Below are positions 39,554 through 49,807 of a stretch of DNA of 64,000 nt, in pieces. This stretch comes from Acidithiobacillus sp. (GTDB lineage Bacteria > Pseudomonadota > Gammaproteobacteria > Acidithiobacillales > Acidithiobacillaceae). How positions within the stretch are numbered: the first letter of the stretch is position 1; every line of letters begins with the position of its first letter. The position numbers and the translations under genes were made by a program. The notes beneath the pieces were generated by a model. That model was not told where the DNA came from and made no database searches. It saw only the letters and a list, made by a program, of their open reading frames with translations. Location: positions 6,380 to 70,379 of the forward strand of contig JAPTWR010000171.1 of the NCBI GenBank assembly GCA_028065135.1. The letters are read 5' to 3'.

Positions 39554-40652
39554 ATGAGAGAAGTGAATGAGATGCGTGCGCTGCACGAAGATCTCCAGGT
39601 CCGCGTCGCGGGCCTGAGGGGGTATCTTTGACCTCGAAGAAAAGCGCGCTCGCCTAGAAGAAGTTCAACGGGAGCTGGAAGACCCGACCATCTGGAACAA
39701 CGCCGAAAAGGCCCAGGAGCTGGGTCGCGAACGGTCTGCTCTGGAAGCCATCATCACGCCCATGGACAAACTCACCACGAGTCTCGCCGATGGCGGCGAG
39801 ATGCTGGAATTGGCCCTGAGCGAGCAGGACGAAGAACTCCTCGCCGCTGTCGATGCGGATCTCGACACCGCGCTGGCCATGGTCGAGAAGCTGGAATTTC
39901 AGCGCATGTTCTCCGGCGCGCAGGATGCGGCAAACTGCTTTGTGGATATTCAGGCCGGCGCGGGCGGCACCGAGGCGCAGGACTGGGCGGAAATGATTCT
40001 GCGCATGTATCTGCACTGGGCCGAGTCCCATGGCTTTGCGGCGGAACTGGTGGAGGTCTCCGAGGGGGAAGTGGCGGGCATCAAGTCGGCCAGCATCCAC
40101 GTGCGCGGTGACCACGCCTTCGGCTGGCTGCGTACCGAAACCGGCGTCCATCGCCTGGTGCGCAAATCGCCTTTCGACTCCGGCAATCGCCGTCATACCA
40201 GCTTCGCCAGCGTCTTTGTTTATCCCGAAATTGACGATAGTTTCGAGGTGGATATCAATCCGGCGGACCTCAAGGTGGACACCTACCGGGCCAGCGGAGC
40301 GGGTGGTCAGCACATCAACAAGACCGACTCGGCCATTCGTATCACCCATGTGCCCTCGGGCATTGTCGTGGCCTGTCAGACCGACCGCTCGCAGCACAAG
40401 AACCGGGCCGAGGCCATGCGCATGTTGCGCTCCAAACTCTATGAGATGGAGATGCAGAAACGCGCCGTCGAGAAGCAGGCGCTGGAAGACAGCAAAAGCG
40501 ATATCGGCTGGGGGCATCAGATTCGCTCCTATGTGCTGGACCAGTCGCGGATCAAAGACCTGCGCACCGGGGTCGAAGTGGGCGATACCCAGAAGGTGCT
40601 CGATGGGGCGCTGGATATGTTCATTGAAGCGGCGTTGAAGGCTGGATTGTAA
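39554..40652 (+). CDS. prfB: peptide chain release factor 2 (programmed +1 frameshift)
   Basis: RF2 recognises UGA and UAA stops. The gene is in two frames: ATG at 39554 to CTT at 39626-39628, then an in-frame TGA at 39629-39631, and the rest in the +1 frame from GAC at 39630. The slip site AGGGGG-TAT-CTT-TGA-C is the classical autoregulatory frameshift, giving RGYL-D. Joined product is 365 aa, the normal RF2 length, with [13 protein letters not shown] (UGA recognition) and GAGGQHIN (peptidyl-tRNA hydrolysis). This is not a pseudogene. lysS follows after 37 nt. Confidence 0.96.
39616..39632 (+). promoter_or_regulatory. RF2 frameshift signal
   Basis: Internal Shine-Dalgarno-like AGGGGG followed by TAT CTT TGA C. 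Ribosomes pause at the UGA when RF2 is scarce and slip from CUU to UUU, so RF2 controls its own synthesis. All elements and spacings match the conserved signal. Confidence 0.95.
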
Positions 40653-40689
40653 GCGGTAGTCACTCGGTATTTCGCAGGAAGGGGACGGG

Positions 40690-42180
40690 ATGGTGGATCA
40701 GGAACTCAATGACCAGATGCAGGTGCGGCGCGACAAGCTGGGACACTGGCGCAGCGAAGGCCATGCCTATCCCAACGGCTTCCGCCGCGATGCCCTGGCG
40801 GGCGACCTGCAGGAGCGTTATGGCGATATGGACGCCACGGCGCTGGAGCAGGAGCCCATCGAGGCGCGGCTCGGCGGGCGGCTGATGAGCCGCCGGGTGA
40901 TGGGCAAGGCCAGTTTCGCCGACATTCAGGATCAGTCCGGGCGTATTCAACTCTTTGTCAGTCGCGATAACCTGGGCGAAGAGGTCTACGCGCGCTTCAA
41001 GGGCCTGGATTTGGGCGACATCATCGGTGTGGATGGCATCCTGTTCCGTACCAAGACCGGTGAATTGTCCCTGAAGGTGCATAGCCTGCAACTGCTGAGC
41101 AAGGCCCTGCGTCCGCTGCCGGAAAAATGGCACGGGCTCGCCGACCCGGAAACCCGCTTCCGCCAGCGCTATGTCGATCTGATCGTCACCGAGGCCACCC
41201 GCCGCACCTTCCAGATTCGTGCGGAAACGGTGGCGGCCCTGCGCGATGGCCTGCGCCAGCGCGGCTTTTATGAAGCGGAGACGCCCATGATGCAGCCGGT
41301 CCCCGGTGGTGCCACGGCGCGGCCCTTTGTCACCCACCACCATGCCCTCGACATGACCCTTTACCTGCGTATCGCCCCGGAGCTGTACCTCAAGCGGCTG
41401 GTGGTGGGCGGCATTGAGCAGGTCTTCGAGATCAACCGCAACTTCCGCAACGAAGGTATTTCCACCCGCCATAACCCCGAGTTCACCATGCTCGAATGGT
41501 ACGAGGCCTACGCCGACCACGTGCGCGCCATGGACCTCACCGAGACGCTGATCCGCGCCGCGGCACAAGCGGCCCTGGGCACTACGGCGATCAGCTATCA
41601 AGGGCTGGAAATCGACCTCGGCAAACCCTTCCACCGCTTGACGGTGACGGAATCGGTGCGTGCCCATAACCCCGATCTGGCGGATGCGGATCTGCGGGAC
41701 CCCGCAGTGCTGGCTGCCAAACTCGCGCAGTTGCACCTGCCCTGTCAGCCCGCCTGGGGCTGGGGCAAACGCCTCATCGAAATCTTCGAGAAGACGGTGG
41801 AAGGCCAGCTCCAGCAGCCCACCTTCATCACCGAGTATCCCCTGGAAGTCAGCCCGCTAGCGCGCCGGAATGATCTCGACCCCGAGGTCACGGATCGTTT
41901 CGAGCTGATGATCGCCGGCCGCGAGCTGGCCAACGGCTTTTCCGAGTTGAACGACCCCGAAGACCAGGCCGCCCGCTTCCGGGCGCAGGTCGAGGCCAAG
42001 GATGCCGGGGACGAGGAGGCGATGTTCTTCGACGCCGACTATATCCGCGCCCTGGAATATGGCATGCCGCCGACCGCAGGGGTGGGGCTGGGCATCGACC
42101 GCCTGGTCATGTTGCTTGCCGACCAGCCCAGCATTCGCGAGGTGATTCTCTTCCCCCATCTGCGGCCGGAACAGTCATGA
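40690..42180 (+). CDS. lysS: lysyl-tRNA synthetase, class II
   Basis: Charges tRNA-Lys. The 496 aa protein has an N-terminal OB-fold anticodon domain ([27 protein letters not shown]) and a class II core: motif 2 [28 protein letters not shown] and motif 3 [13 protein letters not shown]. Normal length. It follows prfB as in many proteobacteria (the herC-prfB order of E. coli) and overlaps lolC by 4 nt. Confidence 0.97.
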   Translation: MVDQELNDQMQVRRDKLGHWRSEGHAYPNGFRRDALAGDLQERYGDMDATALEQEPIEARLGGRLMSRRVMGKASFADIQDQSGRIQLFVSRDNLGEEVYARFKGLDLGDIIGVDGILFRTKTGELSLKVHSLQLLSKALRPLPEKWHGLADPETRFRQRYVDLIVTEATRRTFQIRAETVAALRDGLRQRGFYEAETPMMQPVPGGATARPFVTHHHALDMTLYLRIAPELYLKRLVVGGIEQVFEINRNFRNEGISTRHNPEFTMLEWYEAYADHVRAMDLTETLIRAAAQAALGTTAISYQGLEIDLGKPFHRLTVTESVRAHNPDLADADLRDPAVLAAKLAQLHLPCQPAWGWGKRLIEIFEKTVEGQLQQPTFITEYPLEVSPLARRNDLDPEVTDRFELMIAGRELANGFSELNDPEDQAARFRAQVEAKDAGDEEAMFFDADYIRALEYGMPPTAGVGLGIDRLVMLLADQPSIREVILFPHLRPEQS

Positions 42181-43421
42181 GGTTTTATGAGCTTTGGATC
42201 GGGCTGCGTTACACCCGCGCCAAGCGCCGCAATCACTTCATTTCCTTCATCACCGGCACGGCGATCATGGGCATGGTCATCGGGGTGGCCGCGCTTATCG
42301 CGGTCATGGCGGTGATGAATGGTTTCGACCATACCCTGCGTTCGCGGATTCTGGCGGTGACCTCCGATGTCATCATTCAGGGCAACGGGGTGCCGGTACT
42401 GGACTGGCCAACGGCGGTGAAGCGCCTTTCGACGGTTCCCGATGTGACCGGAGTGGCGCCCTATGTGCAGGCGCAGGCCATGCTCTCCCACGACGGGCTG
42501 GTCAGTGGCGCGGTGATCGAAGGCATCGACCCGGCGTTGGAGAACCGCGTCAACAAGCTCAACCAGGACATGAAAATGGGTGAGTTGCAGTCCCTGCAGA
42601 CTCACCCCTGGAGTATCGTCCTCGGACGAGCCCTCGCGCGGCAACTGGGCGTGACCGTAGGGGACAAGATCACCCTGATTTCGCCGCAGGGGGGCGTGAC
42701 CCCACTGGGGGTAACCCCCGCCCTGCGCCAGTTCACGGTGGTGGGGCTCTTTTCCGTCGGCATTTACGCCTACGACAGCGGCATGGCCTATATCAATCTG
42801 GGCGATGCGCAGCGGCTCTACGGGTTGAACCAGGGCGTGACGGGCCTGCGCATGCAGATCAAAGACCCCTTTGCTGCCCCGGCCTTCGCCGCCCATCTGC
42901 AACAGCAGCTTGGCGCCGCTTTTTATATCCAGGACTGGACTCAGACCCACGAGAACTTCTTCAAGGCCCTGAGCATGGAGAAACTGGTGATGTTTGTGAT
43001 CCTGTCGCTGATCATTGCCGTCGCCGCCTTCAACATCGTGGCGACACTGGTGATGGTGGTCACCGATAAGGAAACGGATATCGCCATTCTCCGTACCATC
43101 GGCGTGACGCCACGCAGTATCATGCTGATTTTTATGGTTCAGGGCGGGATCATCGGACTCTTTGGCACGCTCCTCGGTGTCTTCTTCGGGGTGTTGCTGG
43201 CGTGGAATATTCCGACCCTGGTACCGGCCATCGAGCAGTTGTTTCACGTCCAGTTTATCTCGCCGGAGGTTTATTCCATCAGCCAGCTGCCCTCCAAGCT
43301 GGAGCCCTGGGACGTGATCCATGTGGCCATTGCCGCGCTCATCATGAGCTGGATAGCGACGTTGTATCCCTCCTGGCGCGCCTCTCGCGTCGCTCCTGCG
43401 GAGGCGTTGCGTTATGAGTGA
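42177..43421 (+). CDS. lolC: lipoprotein-releasing ABC permease LolC/E
   Basis: Inner-membrane permease that extracts outer-membrane lipoproteins. In 414 aa: one N-terminal helix ([28 protein letters not shown]), a large periplasmic domain, and three C-terminal helices of the FtsX/MacB type. Only one permease gene is present before lolD, so it may act as a homodimer, as in the single-LolF systems. It overlaps lolD by 8 nt. Confidence 0.93.
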   Translation: MRFYELWIGLRYTRAKRRNHFISFITGTAIMGMVIGVAALIAVMAVMNGFDHTLRSRILAVTSDVIIQGNGVPVLDWPTAVKRLSTVPDVTGVAPYVQAQAMLSHDGLVSGAVIEGIDPALENRVNKLNQDMKMGELQSLQTHPWSIVLGRALARQLGVTVGDKITLISPQGGVTPLGVTPALRQFTVVGLFSVGIYAYDSGMAYINLGDAQRLYGLNQGVTGLRMQIKDPFAAPAFAAHLQQQLGAAFYIQDWTQTHENFFKALSMEKLVMFVILSLIIAVAAFNIVATLVMVVTDKETDIAILRTIGVTPRSIMLIFMVQGGIIGLFGTLLGVFFGVLLAWNIPTLVPAIEQLFHVQFISPEVYSISQLPSKLEPWDVIHVAIAALIMSWIATLYPSWRASRVAPAEALRYE

Positions 43422-44109
43422 GCAGATCATTCTTTCCGTCGAGCATCTGCGGCAGAGCTTCGCCATTGGCCGCGAGCGTCTGGAGGTCATCCGTGACATC
43501 AATCTGCAGGTGCACCGTGGCGAACGCTTGGCGATTGTCGGCGCCTCCGGGCAGGGCAAGAGCACACTGATGCACCTCATGGGTGGCCTGGAGCGCCCGT
43601 CCGGGGGTGGGGTACGGATCCTCGGTCAGGAGGTCTACAAACTCAGCGAATCGGCGCGCAGCCGTTTGCGTAATCAGAGTGTCGGTTTCGTCTATCAGTT
43701 ACATCGTTTGCTGCCCGAGTTCACGGCACTGGAGAATGTCCTGCTCCCGCTCCTGATACGCCGGGTGCCGCGTCGCTCCGTAGAACCCTGGGGCAAGGAA
43801 ATCCTGACCCGCGTCGGGCTGGGTGAACGTCTGGGTCACAAACCGGGCATGCTCTCCGGCGGCGAACGGCAAAGGGTGGCGCTGGCGCGTGCGCTGGTTA
43901 CCCGCCCGGCACTGCTTCTCGCCGACGAACCCACCGGCAATCTCGACAGCGAGTCGGCGGAGAGTGTCCACCAACTGATGCTCGACCTCAATCAGGAACT
44001 GGGTACCGCACTGGTTATCGTCACCCATGAGCCGGCGCTGGCGGCACACATGGAGCACGTACTCCGGCTGCAGGATGGTGTCCTGCAGCCCCTGGACGCT
44101 ATGCACTAA
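43414..44109 (+). CDS. lolD: lipoprotein-releasing ABC ATPase LolD
   Basis: ATPase subunit of the Lol export complex, 231 aa. Walker [10 protein letters not shown], the Lol-specific [18 protein letters not shown] segment (Q-loop), ABC signature LSGGERQR and Walker [13 protein letters not shown] are all present. The Q-loop has YQLHRL where many LolD have YQFHHL. It pairs with the LolC-type permease immediately upstream. Confidence 0.95.
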   Translation: MSEQIILSVEHLRQSFAIGRERLEVIRDINLQVHRGERLAIVGASGQGKSTLMHLMGGLERPSGGGVRILGQEVYKLSESARSRLRNQSVGFVYQLHRLLPEFTALENVLLPLLIRRVPRRSVEPWGKEILTRVGLGERLGHKPGMLSGGERQRVALARALVTRPALLLADEPTGNLDSESAESVHQLMLDLNQELGTALVIVTHEPALAAHMEHVLRLQDGVLQPLDAMH

Positions 44110-44666
44110 AACCGGCTGCGCTGCAGGCGACGGCGCCGCAGCCGCCACAGTATCCAGATTCGCCAGCCACCGAGTACTCCAAAGTACAGTGCCAGGGCAA
44201 GCGCCCCGCCAAGAATGATGCTGCCCAGCCAGGTGAGGAGGTAGGCATGCCAGAGGCGGTCTCCCATGGCCATTACGCTGATCTGTCCATGGACCATGGC
44301 GTGGATATCCGCATAATGAATGGTGATGGGCGGGGCCAGCCCCAACTGGGTGAGCAGCCAGAACCCCAGTTCATAGGATGCGAAGAAAAAGGGCACGATG
44401 GTAAAGGGTCCCGTCACGATGAAAGGCATGACGACGCCGACGGGGATATAGGCGCGACGCCAGAGACTGATGAGCAGGATGCTCAGAACATGGCCAAAAA
44501 AGGGCAGGCTGCCGATAAAAGTGCCGATCGCGGCGGCACGGGCGACGTTGTGGCGATGGGGATGCCAGAGTACCGGGCGGGCCAGGTAATGGGTAAAGCG
44601 CCCCAGCGGTCGTTTGCTGAGGATGTCCTCGCGGGTGGGAAGGCGACAGAATGCAGGTAGGCGCAA
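44106..44666 (-). CDS. DUF2062 membrane protein
   Basis: A 186 aa protein with three to four hydrophobic segments. The DUF2062 pattern is clear: ARAAAIGTFIGSLPFFGHVLSILLIS and FIVTGPFTIVPFFFASYELGFWLL. The family is widespread in proteobacteria without known function, often beside comEC or lipid A genes. Convergent with lolD (4-nt overlap of the 3' ends) and divergent from comEC, with which its 5' end overlaps by up to 16 nt. Confidence 0.8.
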   Translation of the reverse strand: MRLPAFCRLPTREDILSKRPLGRFTHYLARPVLWHPHRHNVARAAAIGTFIGSLPFFGHVLSILLISLWRRAYIPVGVVMPFIVTGPFTIVPFFFASYELGFWLLTQLGLAPPITIHYADIHAMVHGQISVMAMGDRLWHAYLLTWLGSIILGGALALALYFGVLGGWRIWILWRLRRRRLQRSRF

Positions 44667-46861
44667 TGCGATATTTCCTGGTTCGTAAGGGGGCTAGTGT
44701 AGCCAAGCCGCTGCCCTGGGCCAAATCCTGGCCGTCCTTACCGCTTTTGGTTATCGCGATAGGGCTGGGGCTGGGGTTTTTTCACAGCTTCCAGCAACTG
44801 CCTGCTTTGTGGATTCCGCTTGCCGTAGCGCTTCCCGGACTGCTCCTGGTTTGGAAATGGCGGCCTGCGCTGCTGCTGACCGTCGCCGCGGGGGCCTTTG
44901 CCTGGGGCGTCTGGCAGGCCGATCTGCGCCTCGCCGTGCAGTGGCCGGTGGGGCAGGACTTCAGTGTCCGGGGGCGCATCGTTTCCATACCCCAATCGGG
45001 GGGCCGGGAATATCGCTTTCTGGTGGCGCCCGAGCACTGGTCGGCAGGGGCAGGTGCGGGCGCCCGGCCTGACACCATTCTCGTTCACGGCAATCTTCCG
45101 GAAGTCCCCGTAGTCGGGCAACGCTGGCAGTTGCGCTTGCACAGCGAATCTCTTGCCAGCCTGCCCGGCAGCCCCTTTGCGGACCTCGCCCGGCAGCGTT
45201 TTTGGGCCGGGGAGGGCGGGGTGGCACGGCTGCAGGATGCCCGGCTGTTGCCGGTTTCCCGCGTGAATCTCCAGGACGACATCGCGGTGGCCCGTGAGGC
45301 GGTGCTCCATGCCAGCAATATGGCCCTGAACCGCGAAGCGGCAGGTTTTGTGCAGGCGCTGAGTATTGGTGTCGGTAACCAGCTCCCGCCGGAGATCTGG
45401 CAGGTCTACCGGGATACGGGCACCGCCCACTTGCTGGTGATCTCCGGTTCCCACGTGGCCGCGGTCGCCGGACTGGCCCTGTGGCTCGGTCAGTGGCTAT
45501 GGCGGCGTATCCCCTGGCTGGTCGCTCGCTGGCCGGCGCAGACGGCGGGAGTCCTCTGTAGCATCCCGGCGGCCTGGGGCTATGCCAGTTTTGCCGGCAT
45601 GCAGATTCCCGGCGAGCGCGCCGCCTGGATGATCACGGCAGCGGCACTCGCCCATCTGCTGGGACGCCCAAACAATGCTTGGCAAGGGCTGTCCCTGGCC
45701 GCCCTGCTCATCGCCTTCGGAAACCCCGGCGCGCTGGTGGATGTGGGATTCTGGCTTTCTCTGGGCGCCGTGGCCGTGTTGGTGGCCATCGGTTATGGGG
45801 AAGGCGGCTGGCGCACGTTGCTGCGCAGCCAGTGGATGGTTTCCATTGCCCTGATGCCTTTACTAGCGGGACTCTTCGGACAAGTTTCCCTGATTTCCCC
45901 GATTGCAAACGTGTTGGTGATCCCGCTGGTCGAGATGCTTGCAGTGCCCCTGGCCTTGCTAGGCGCTTTTTTGGCACTGCTGGATCTGGAACTGCTCAGC
46001 CGCCTGCTCTTTCATCTGGTGGCGCTGGAAATGGACGCAGTGACCGCATTGCTGCGTATTCTGCTGCAGATCCCATTTGCGCGGGTCAGCACGGGTACGG
46101 GTCGCAGCTGGGCCTTGCTGGCGGCGGTGCTGGGGCTCGGCATCTTTTTTCTGCCGCCGGGCTGGCCGGGGCGCCCCCTGGCTTTGCTGGGCATGGTCCC
46201 GCTCCTGATCCCCGTCGGGGGTACCGCTGACCTGGAATTGCGTGCGCTGGATGCGGGATCCGGCATGCTGCTGTTCTGGCAGAAGGGGTCACAGAGCGGT
46301 ATTTTCTCGGCAAATCTCTGGAAGGCGGCCAGTCGCCGCAGCGGCAGCCTCGCGCTTACGGCGGCGCTGCGCCAGCAGGGCGTGACACGGGTGGATGCAT
46401 GGTTGCGCAGCGACATTTCCGCACCCCAGCCGCTACCTGTCGCTGTCCGTCAGTGGTGGCCGGCGGGAGCCCGCGATTATCCCGGAGGACCGCCGACATC
46501 GGCCTTCTGTCGGGCCGACGGCGGTGCACCGGCAGAGATGCATTTCCTGACCTTGAATGCACCTGTCCAGCCCTGCATAGTGACCTGGGGTGCCGGACCC
46601 GATGTGCTGATTCTGGGTGACGCCGATGCAGCGACGATCCGTCGTCTTGTCGCGGAGCACGGCGCCGCGTTGCATCGAGCGCAGGCCATCTTTGCCCCTG
46701 CCAGTCTGGGCAACACGGAAAGAGCGGCGTTAGCGGCCGCCACAGCGCAGGCGCGGGTCTTTTATCTGGGCGAGGGCAAGCCGGGCACATGGACCTGGCA
46801 GGCCGGGCGCTTGCGTCATGCCCTGCCGCCATCGCCCGCCTACTGGCAACCCGGCGCCTGA
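44651..46861 (+). CDS. comEC: ComEC/Rec2 DNA-uptake channel protein
   Basis: Inner-membrane channel for transforming DNA. In 736 aa: N-terminal DUF4131 region with membrane helices, the Competence domain with its signature HLLVISGSHVAAVAGL and IPGERAAWMITAAALAHLLGR, then a C-terminal metallo-beta-lactamase-like domain. In the latter the normal HxHxDH zinc motif is missing; the corresponding place reads LRSDISAPQPL. The start could be 44651 or the ATG at 44666. Whether the host is competent cannot be judged here. Confidence 0.88.
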   Translation: MQVGAMRYFLVRKGASVAKPLPWAKSWPSLPLLVIAIGLGLGFFHSFQQLPALWIPLAVALPGLLLVWKWRPALLLTVAAGAFAWGVWQADLRLAVQWPVGQDFSVRGRIVSIPQSGGREYRFLVAPEHWSAGAGAGARPDTILVHGNLPEVPVVGQRWQLRLHSESLASLPGSPFADLARQRFWAGEGGVARLQDARLLPVSRVNLQDDIAVAREAVLHASNMALNREAAGFVQALSIGVGNQLPPEIWQVYRDTGTAHLLVISGSHVAAVAGLALWLGQWLWRRIPWLVARWPAQTAGVLCSIPAAWGYASFAGMQIPGERAAWMITAAALAHLLGRPNNAWQGLSLAALLIAFGNPGALVDVGFWLSLGAVAVLVAIGYGEGGWRTLLRSQWMVSIALMPLLAGLFGQVSLISPIANVLVIPLVEMLAVPLALLGAFLALLDLELLSRLLFHLVALEMDAVTALLRILLQIPFARVSTGTGRSWALLAAVLGLGIFFLPPGWPGRPLALLGMVPLLIPVGGTADLELRALDAGSGMLLFWQKGSQSGIFSANLWKAASRRSGSLALTAALRQQGVTRVDAWLRSDISAPQPLPVAVRQWWPAGARDYPGGPPTSAFCRADGGAPAEMHFLTLNAPVQPCIVTWGAGPDVLILGDADAATIRRLVAEHGAALHRAQAIFAPASLGNTERAALAAATAQARVFYLGEGKPGTWTWQAGRLRHALPPSPAYWQPGA

Positions 46862-46953
46862 ACGGGGACGCCTGCACGGGCCGGTCGCTGCCGTTTCCCG
46901 GGTGATATGCTATATTCCGGCTTCGTCACGATCGAACGGGTTCTGGAGGCGAT

Positions 46954-47574
46954 GTGCAAGAGTTGCTGGGATTGTTCAAGTTAGGCGGATTTGTTCTGCC
47001 GATTCTTATTTTGGCGGCAATCGTCGCTTTGGCCATCGCCGGTAATCGTCTCTGGGTCTTGCGGCGGGGACGTATTGCACCGCGTGATCTCGGGCCACGG
47101 GTTGGGGAACTGGTGGACGCGGGCAAGGTGCAGCAAGCCGTGAAGGTGCTGTATGAAAACGACACGCCCCTGGCCAGGATGATGTTGGTGGCGCTCCAGA
47201 GCGCAGGACAGCCGCGCGACGTGATCAAGGAGTCGGTGGAAGAGACCGGCCGTCATGAAGTGGCGCATCTCGATCGTTACCTCAACTTTCTGGGTAGTAT
47301 CGCCGGTGTGGCGCCCTTGCTGGGTCTGCTTGGAACCGTATTCGGCATCATGCATGCGTTTGCGGCTATCGGCATGGTGGGCGCGGGCGATCCCAAGGCG
47401 TTGGCGAGCGGCATCGCCGAGGCGCTCATCACCACCGCCAGCGGTCTTATCGTCGCCATCCCCAGCCTGATGTTCTATCGCTATTTCAAAGGGCGGGTCG
47501 ATGCGTTGGTGTTGTCCCTCGAAAAAGAGGCGCTGAAGCTGGTGAATCAGCTCGCCGCGGGTGCGGAAAAATGA
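46954..47574 (+). CDS. exbB: ExbB/TolQ-family proton channel protein
   Basis: A 206 aa inner-membrane protein with three helices, the MotA/TolQ/ExbB domain at about 65-200 and the signature GVAPLLGLLGTVFGIMHAF. The start is a GTG at 46954 with GGAGG upstream. It overlaps exbD by 4 nt, forming the energising pair. Here it heads an operon of lipid A/Kdo genes, the arrangement found in several proteobacteria, rather than a TonB cluster. Confidence 0.88.
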   Translation: MQELLGLFKLGGFVLPILILAAIVALAIAGNRLWVLRRGRIAPRDLGPRVGELVDAGKVQQAVKVLYENDTPLARMMLVALQSAGQPRDVIKESVEETGRHEVAHLDRYLNFLGSIAGVAPLLGLLGTVFGIMHAFAAIGMVGAGDPKALASGIAEALITTASGLIVAIPSLMFYRYFKGRVDALVLSLEKEALKLVNQLAAGAEK

Positions 47575-47975
47575 ATCTGCGTCCGCGGGTGAGCGAAGAA
47601 CCGGAGATCAATGTGATCTCCATGGTCGATATCGTGCTGGTCCTGCTGCTGTTCTTCATGGTCACCAGCAGCTTTGTGCACCAGTCCCATCTTTCCATGG
47701 AACTGCCCAAAGCCCAGCAGGCCACCGCCGGTGAGCCGAAAACCCCTATCACCATCGACCTCAGCGCGGCCGGGCAGGTGCGTATGAACAAGCAGGTGGT
47801 GCCGATGTCCGATCTGGCCGGACAACTCAAAGCGCTTGCCGCCAAAGATCCGGAACGGGTGATCGTCCTGCGCGCGGACAAGAATACGACGCAGCAGTAC
47901 GTCATCGATGTACTGGACGCGGCGCAGGAAGCGGGCCTGACCCGGATCAGTTTCGCAACCCTGAGCAACCACTGA
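47571..47975 (+). CDS. exbD: ExbD/TolR-family protein
   Basis: A 134 aa partner of ExbB: short cytosolic start, one membrane helix with the essential Asp (ISMVDIVLVLLLFFMVTSSF) and a periplasmic domain (VIVLRADKNTTQQYVIDVLDAAQEAG). Complete length. It couples proton flow to periplasmic work. Four nucleotides overlap with exbB; the DUF374 gene begins 3 nt after its stop. Confidence 0.9.
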   Translation: MNLRPRVSEEPEINVISMVDIVLVLLLFFMVTSSFVHQSHLSMELPKAQQATAGEPKTPITIDLSAAGQVRMNKQVVPMSDLAGQLKALAAKDPERVIVLRADKNTTQQYVIDVLDAAQEAGLTRISFATLSNH

Positions 47976-47978
47976 CCC

Positions 47979-48665
47979 GTGCGGCTGGAAGGGCGCTCCT
48001 TACGCGTGGTGGCCGCACTCGCGGCTTATATCATCAAAGGTATGGCCCTCAGTGTGCGCTGGCACGAGGAGGGGGATGCCAGCGTGCGCGCCCTGATCGA
48101 GGCCGGACAGCCTTTCCTGCTGGCCTTCTGGCATGGGCGGGGTGTTATGGTCGCCCAGGCCTACCGGCGAGTGGGCGGACGTAAGATAAAAATCCTTGTC
48201 AGCGAACATCGGGATGGCGAGCTGATTGCTGCCACCATGGCACACTGGGGCTATGGTGCGGTGCGCGGGTCGACCCGGCGCGGGGCGGTCAGGGGCGCAC
48301 GAGGGATGCTGCGGGCCGCTCATGCGGGGTACGACCTGGCCATCTCCCCCGATGGTCCGCGCGGTCCCCGCGAAGTGCTGCAAGAGGGCGTTATCGAATT
48401 GGCGCGCATTTCCGGCCTGCCCATCGTGCCGGTCACCTATTCGGCACGCTGGGCGAAACGCTTCGCCAGTTGGGATGGTTTTCTGCTGCCCCTGCCGGGC
48501 GCACGTGGGGTGATCCTCTGGGGCGAACCGCTGCGGATCCCGCGCGACGCCAATACGGATACCCTGATCGCTTTGCAGCATGCGCTTGAGGCTGAGATGA
48601 TTGCACTGCGGCAACGCGCTGATGCCATGGTTGGCCGGACGGAACCGACAGGCGGGACATCATGA
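47979..48665 (+). CDS. DUF374 lysophospholipid-acyltransferase-like protein
   Basis: A 228 aa protein of the DUF374/LPLAT family. The acyltransferase His motif is seen as LAFWHGRGVM (H-x4-type) and the second block as ISPDGPRGPREVLQEG, with GLPIVPVTYSA. In this lpxK-linked position DUF374 members are thought to acylate a lipid A-related substrate, which is inference. Start is a GTG at 47979. Overlaps the next gene by 4 nt. Confidence 0.85.
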   Translation: MRLEGRSLRVVAALAAYIIKGMALSVRWHEEGDASVRALIEAGQPFLLAFWHGRGVMVAQAYRRVGGRKIKILVSEHRDGELIAATMAHWGYGAVRGSTRRGAVRGARGMLRAAHAGYDLAISPDGPRGPREVLQEGVIELARISGLPIVPVTYSARWAKRFASWDGFLLPLPGARGVILWGEPLRIPRDANTDTLIALQHALEAEMIALRQRADAMVGRTEPTGGTS

Positions 48666-49807
48666 CGTATTATGAAAGCGGTCTGCTGCGCGCGCGCTGG
48701 GCAAGCTGGCAGGATGCGCGCGCCGGACGAACGGCGCAGGCAAACGCCCGCTGGGGCTGGATCAAGGCCCCGGGCGAGCGCGGTCCGATTCTGTGGATGC
48801 AGAGCTTCAGCGATGCTGACCAGCAAAGGCTGGGTATCGAGCTGGCGAAAGCCATGGCCGAAAAGCGCCGCGACCTGCGCATGGTGATGACCTTCGAGAC
48901 CGAGTACCCGGCCCTTCTGGAGCAATACACCGAAGGTGCCGAGCGGCTCGGCTATGGTTTCGGACCCTGCGACCATCCCCAGGCGGTGGGGCGGATACTG
49001 GAACGGCTGATGCCCCTGCGTTATCTGGCACTGGGCCGGGCGCCCAGACCACGGCTTGCCGCCGCCCTGGGCCGACGGAAGATTCCCGCCGTGCTGATGG
49101 CGGCTGATCCTGGCCTGCAGATCCCGGCGCCGCTGGAGGCCGTATACCCGCGGGATGCGCGCCAGGCCGGGGCCTGGGCCGGGCGGCGGGTCACTGAAGC
49201 CGTTCAGGAACCCGTGGACTTCACCACCCTGTTCACCATCGCCCAGGTAGACCCCAATTTCCGGACGATGATCAGCGGTACCGACGAGGGCCTGCTGTGG
49301 TGGACGCAAGGGCTGAGCGCCGCCCAATGGGCCGGATGGCGGCGGGCGTGGGCCGCTTCGCCCCTGTCCCGGCACGGCTTACTGTTTCTTGGCGGTACCG
49401 GCGCGCCGGCAGATCTGCCCAGGCTGTCCGCTTGGCAGCGTGCGCCCTTGCCCGCCGGGGCGGTGGTCGTCGCCGATGATGATCGCTGGTATCCGGCCCT
49501 GTCCGCCGGAGCGCAGGCGGTGCACCTGCAGAACGCCTCCCCGATGTTGCAGTGGCAGGTTTATGCGGGCTCCCGGCCCATCAGCGTCAGCCCCGGCGTG
49601 ACGCTGAACGCCGCCGAACCATTGGATGCCGACACCATCCTCACCCTGGAGAAGCCCGCGCAAATCCTCGACCATTGGCAAGCCCTGCGTGGGGATGCCA
49701 TGGCCGCCCGCCAGCGTGGTGACGCCACCCGGCGCATTTTCTGGCAGGAACGCCGCCATGCGGGCGAACGTCTTCCGGAATTTTTACAGCGGGTTTTTGA
49801 CTGGTGA
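48662..49807 (+). CDS. KdtA-like (GT30-like) glycosyltransferase homologue, divergent
   Basis: A 381 aa protein in the place where waaA (Kdo transferase) is expected: after DUF374 and before lpxK, 4 nt overlap on each side. Its two-domain layout and pieces such as [18 protein letters not shown] and GLLFLGG resemble KdtA/WaaA, but the hallmark N-terminal membrane anchor and HAxSVGE motif are not seen (QSFSDAD at the equivalent place), nor the C-terminal GGHN-PLEP motif. It may be a degenerate or repurposed relative; the family call is tentative. Confidence 0.45.
   Translation: MTYYESGLLRARWASWQDARAGRTAQANARWGWIKAPGERGPILWMQSFSDADQQRLGIELAKAMAEKRRDLRMVMTFETEYPALLEQYTEGAERLGYGFGPCDHPQAVGRILERLMPLRYLALGRAPRPRLAAALGRRKIPAVLMAADPGLQIPAPLEAVYPRDARQAGAWAGRRVTEAVQEPVDFTTLFTIAQVDPNFRTMISGTDEGLLWWTQGLSAAQWAGWRRAWAASPLSRHGLLFLGGTGAPADLPRLSAWQRAPLPAGAVVVADDDRWYPALSAGAQAVHLQNASPMLQWQVYAGSRPISVSPGVTLNAAEPLDADTILTLEKPAQILDHWQALRGDAMAARQRGDATRRIFWQERRHAGERLPEFLQRVFDW

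Noticed and set aside
39422..39631. Short 69-codon frame before the prfB body, suggesting a pseudogene
   Set aside because: It is the first frame of prfB ending at the programmed frameshift TGA; joined length equals normal RF2.
42039..43580. 513-codon open frame on the - strand
   Set aside because: Antisense to lysS/lolC/lolD with low-complexity His/Arg/Asp composition and no domain; a shadow frame.
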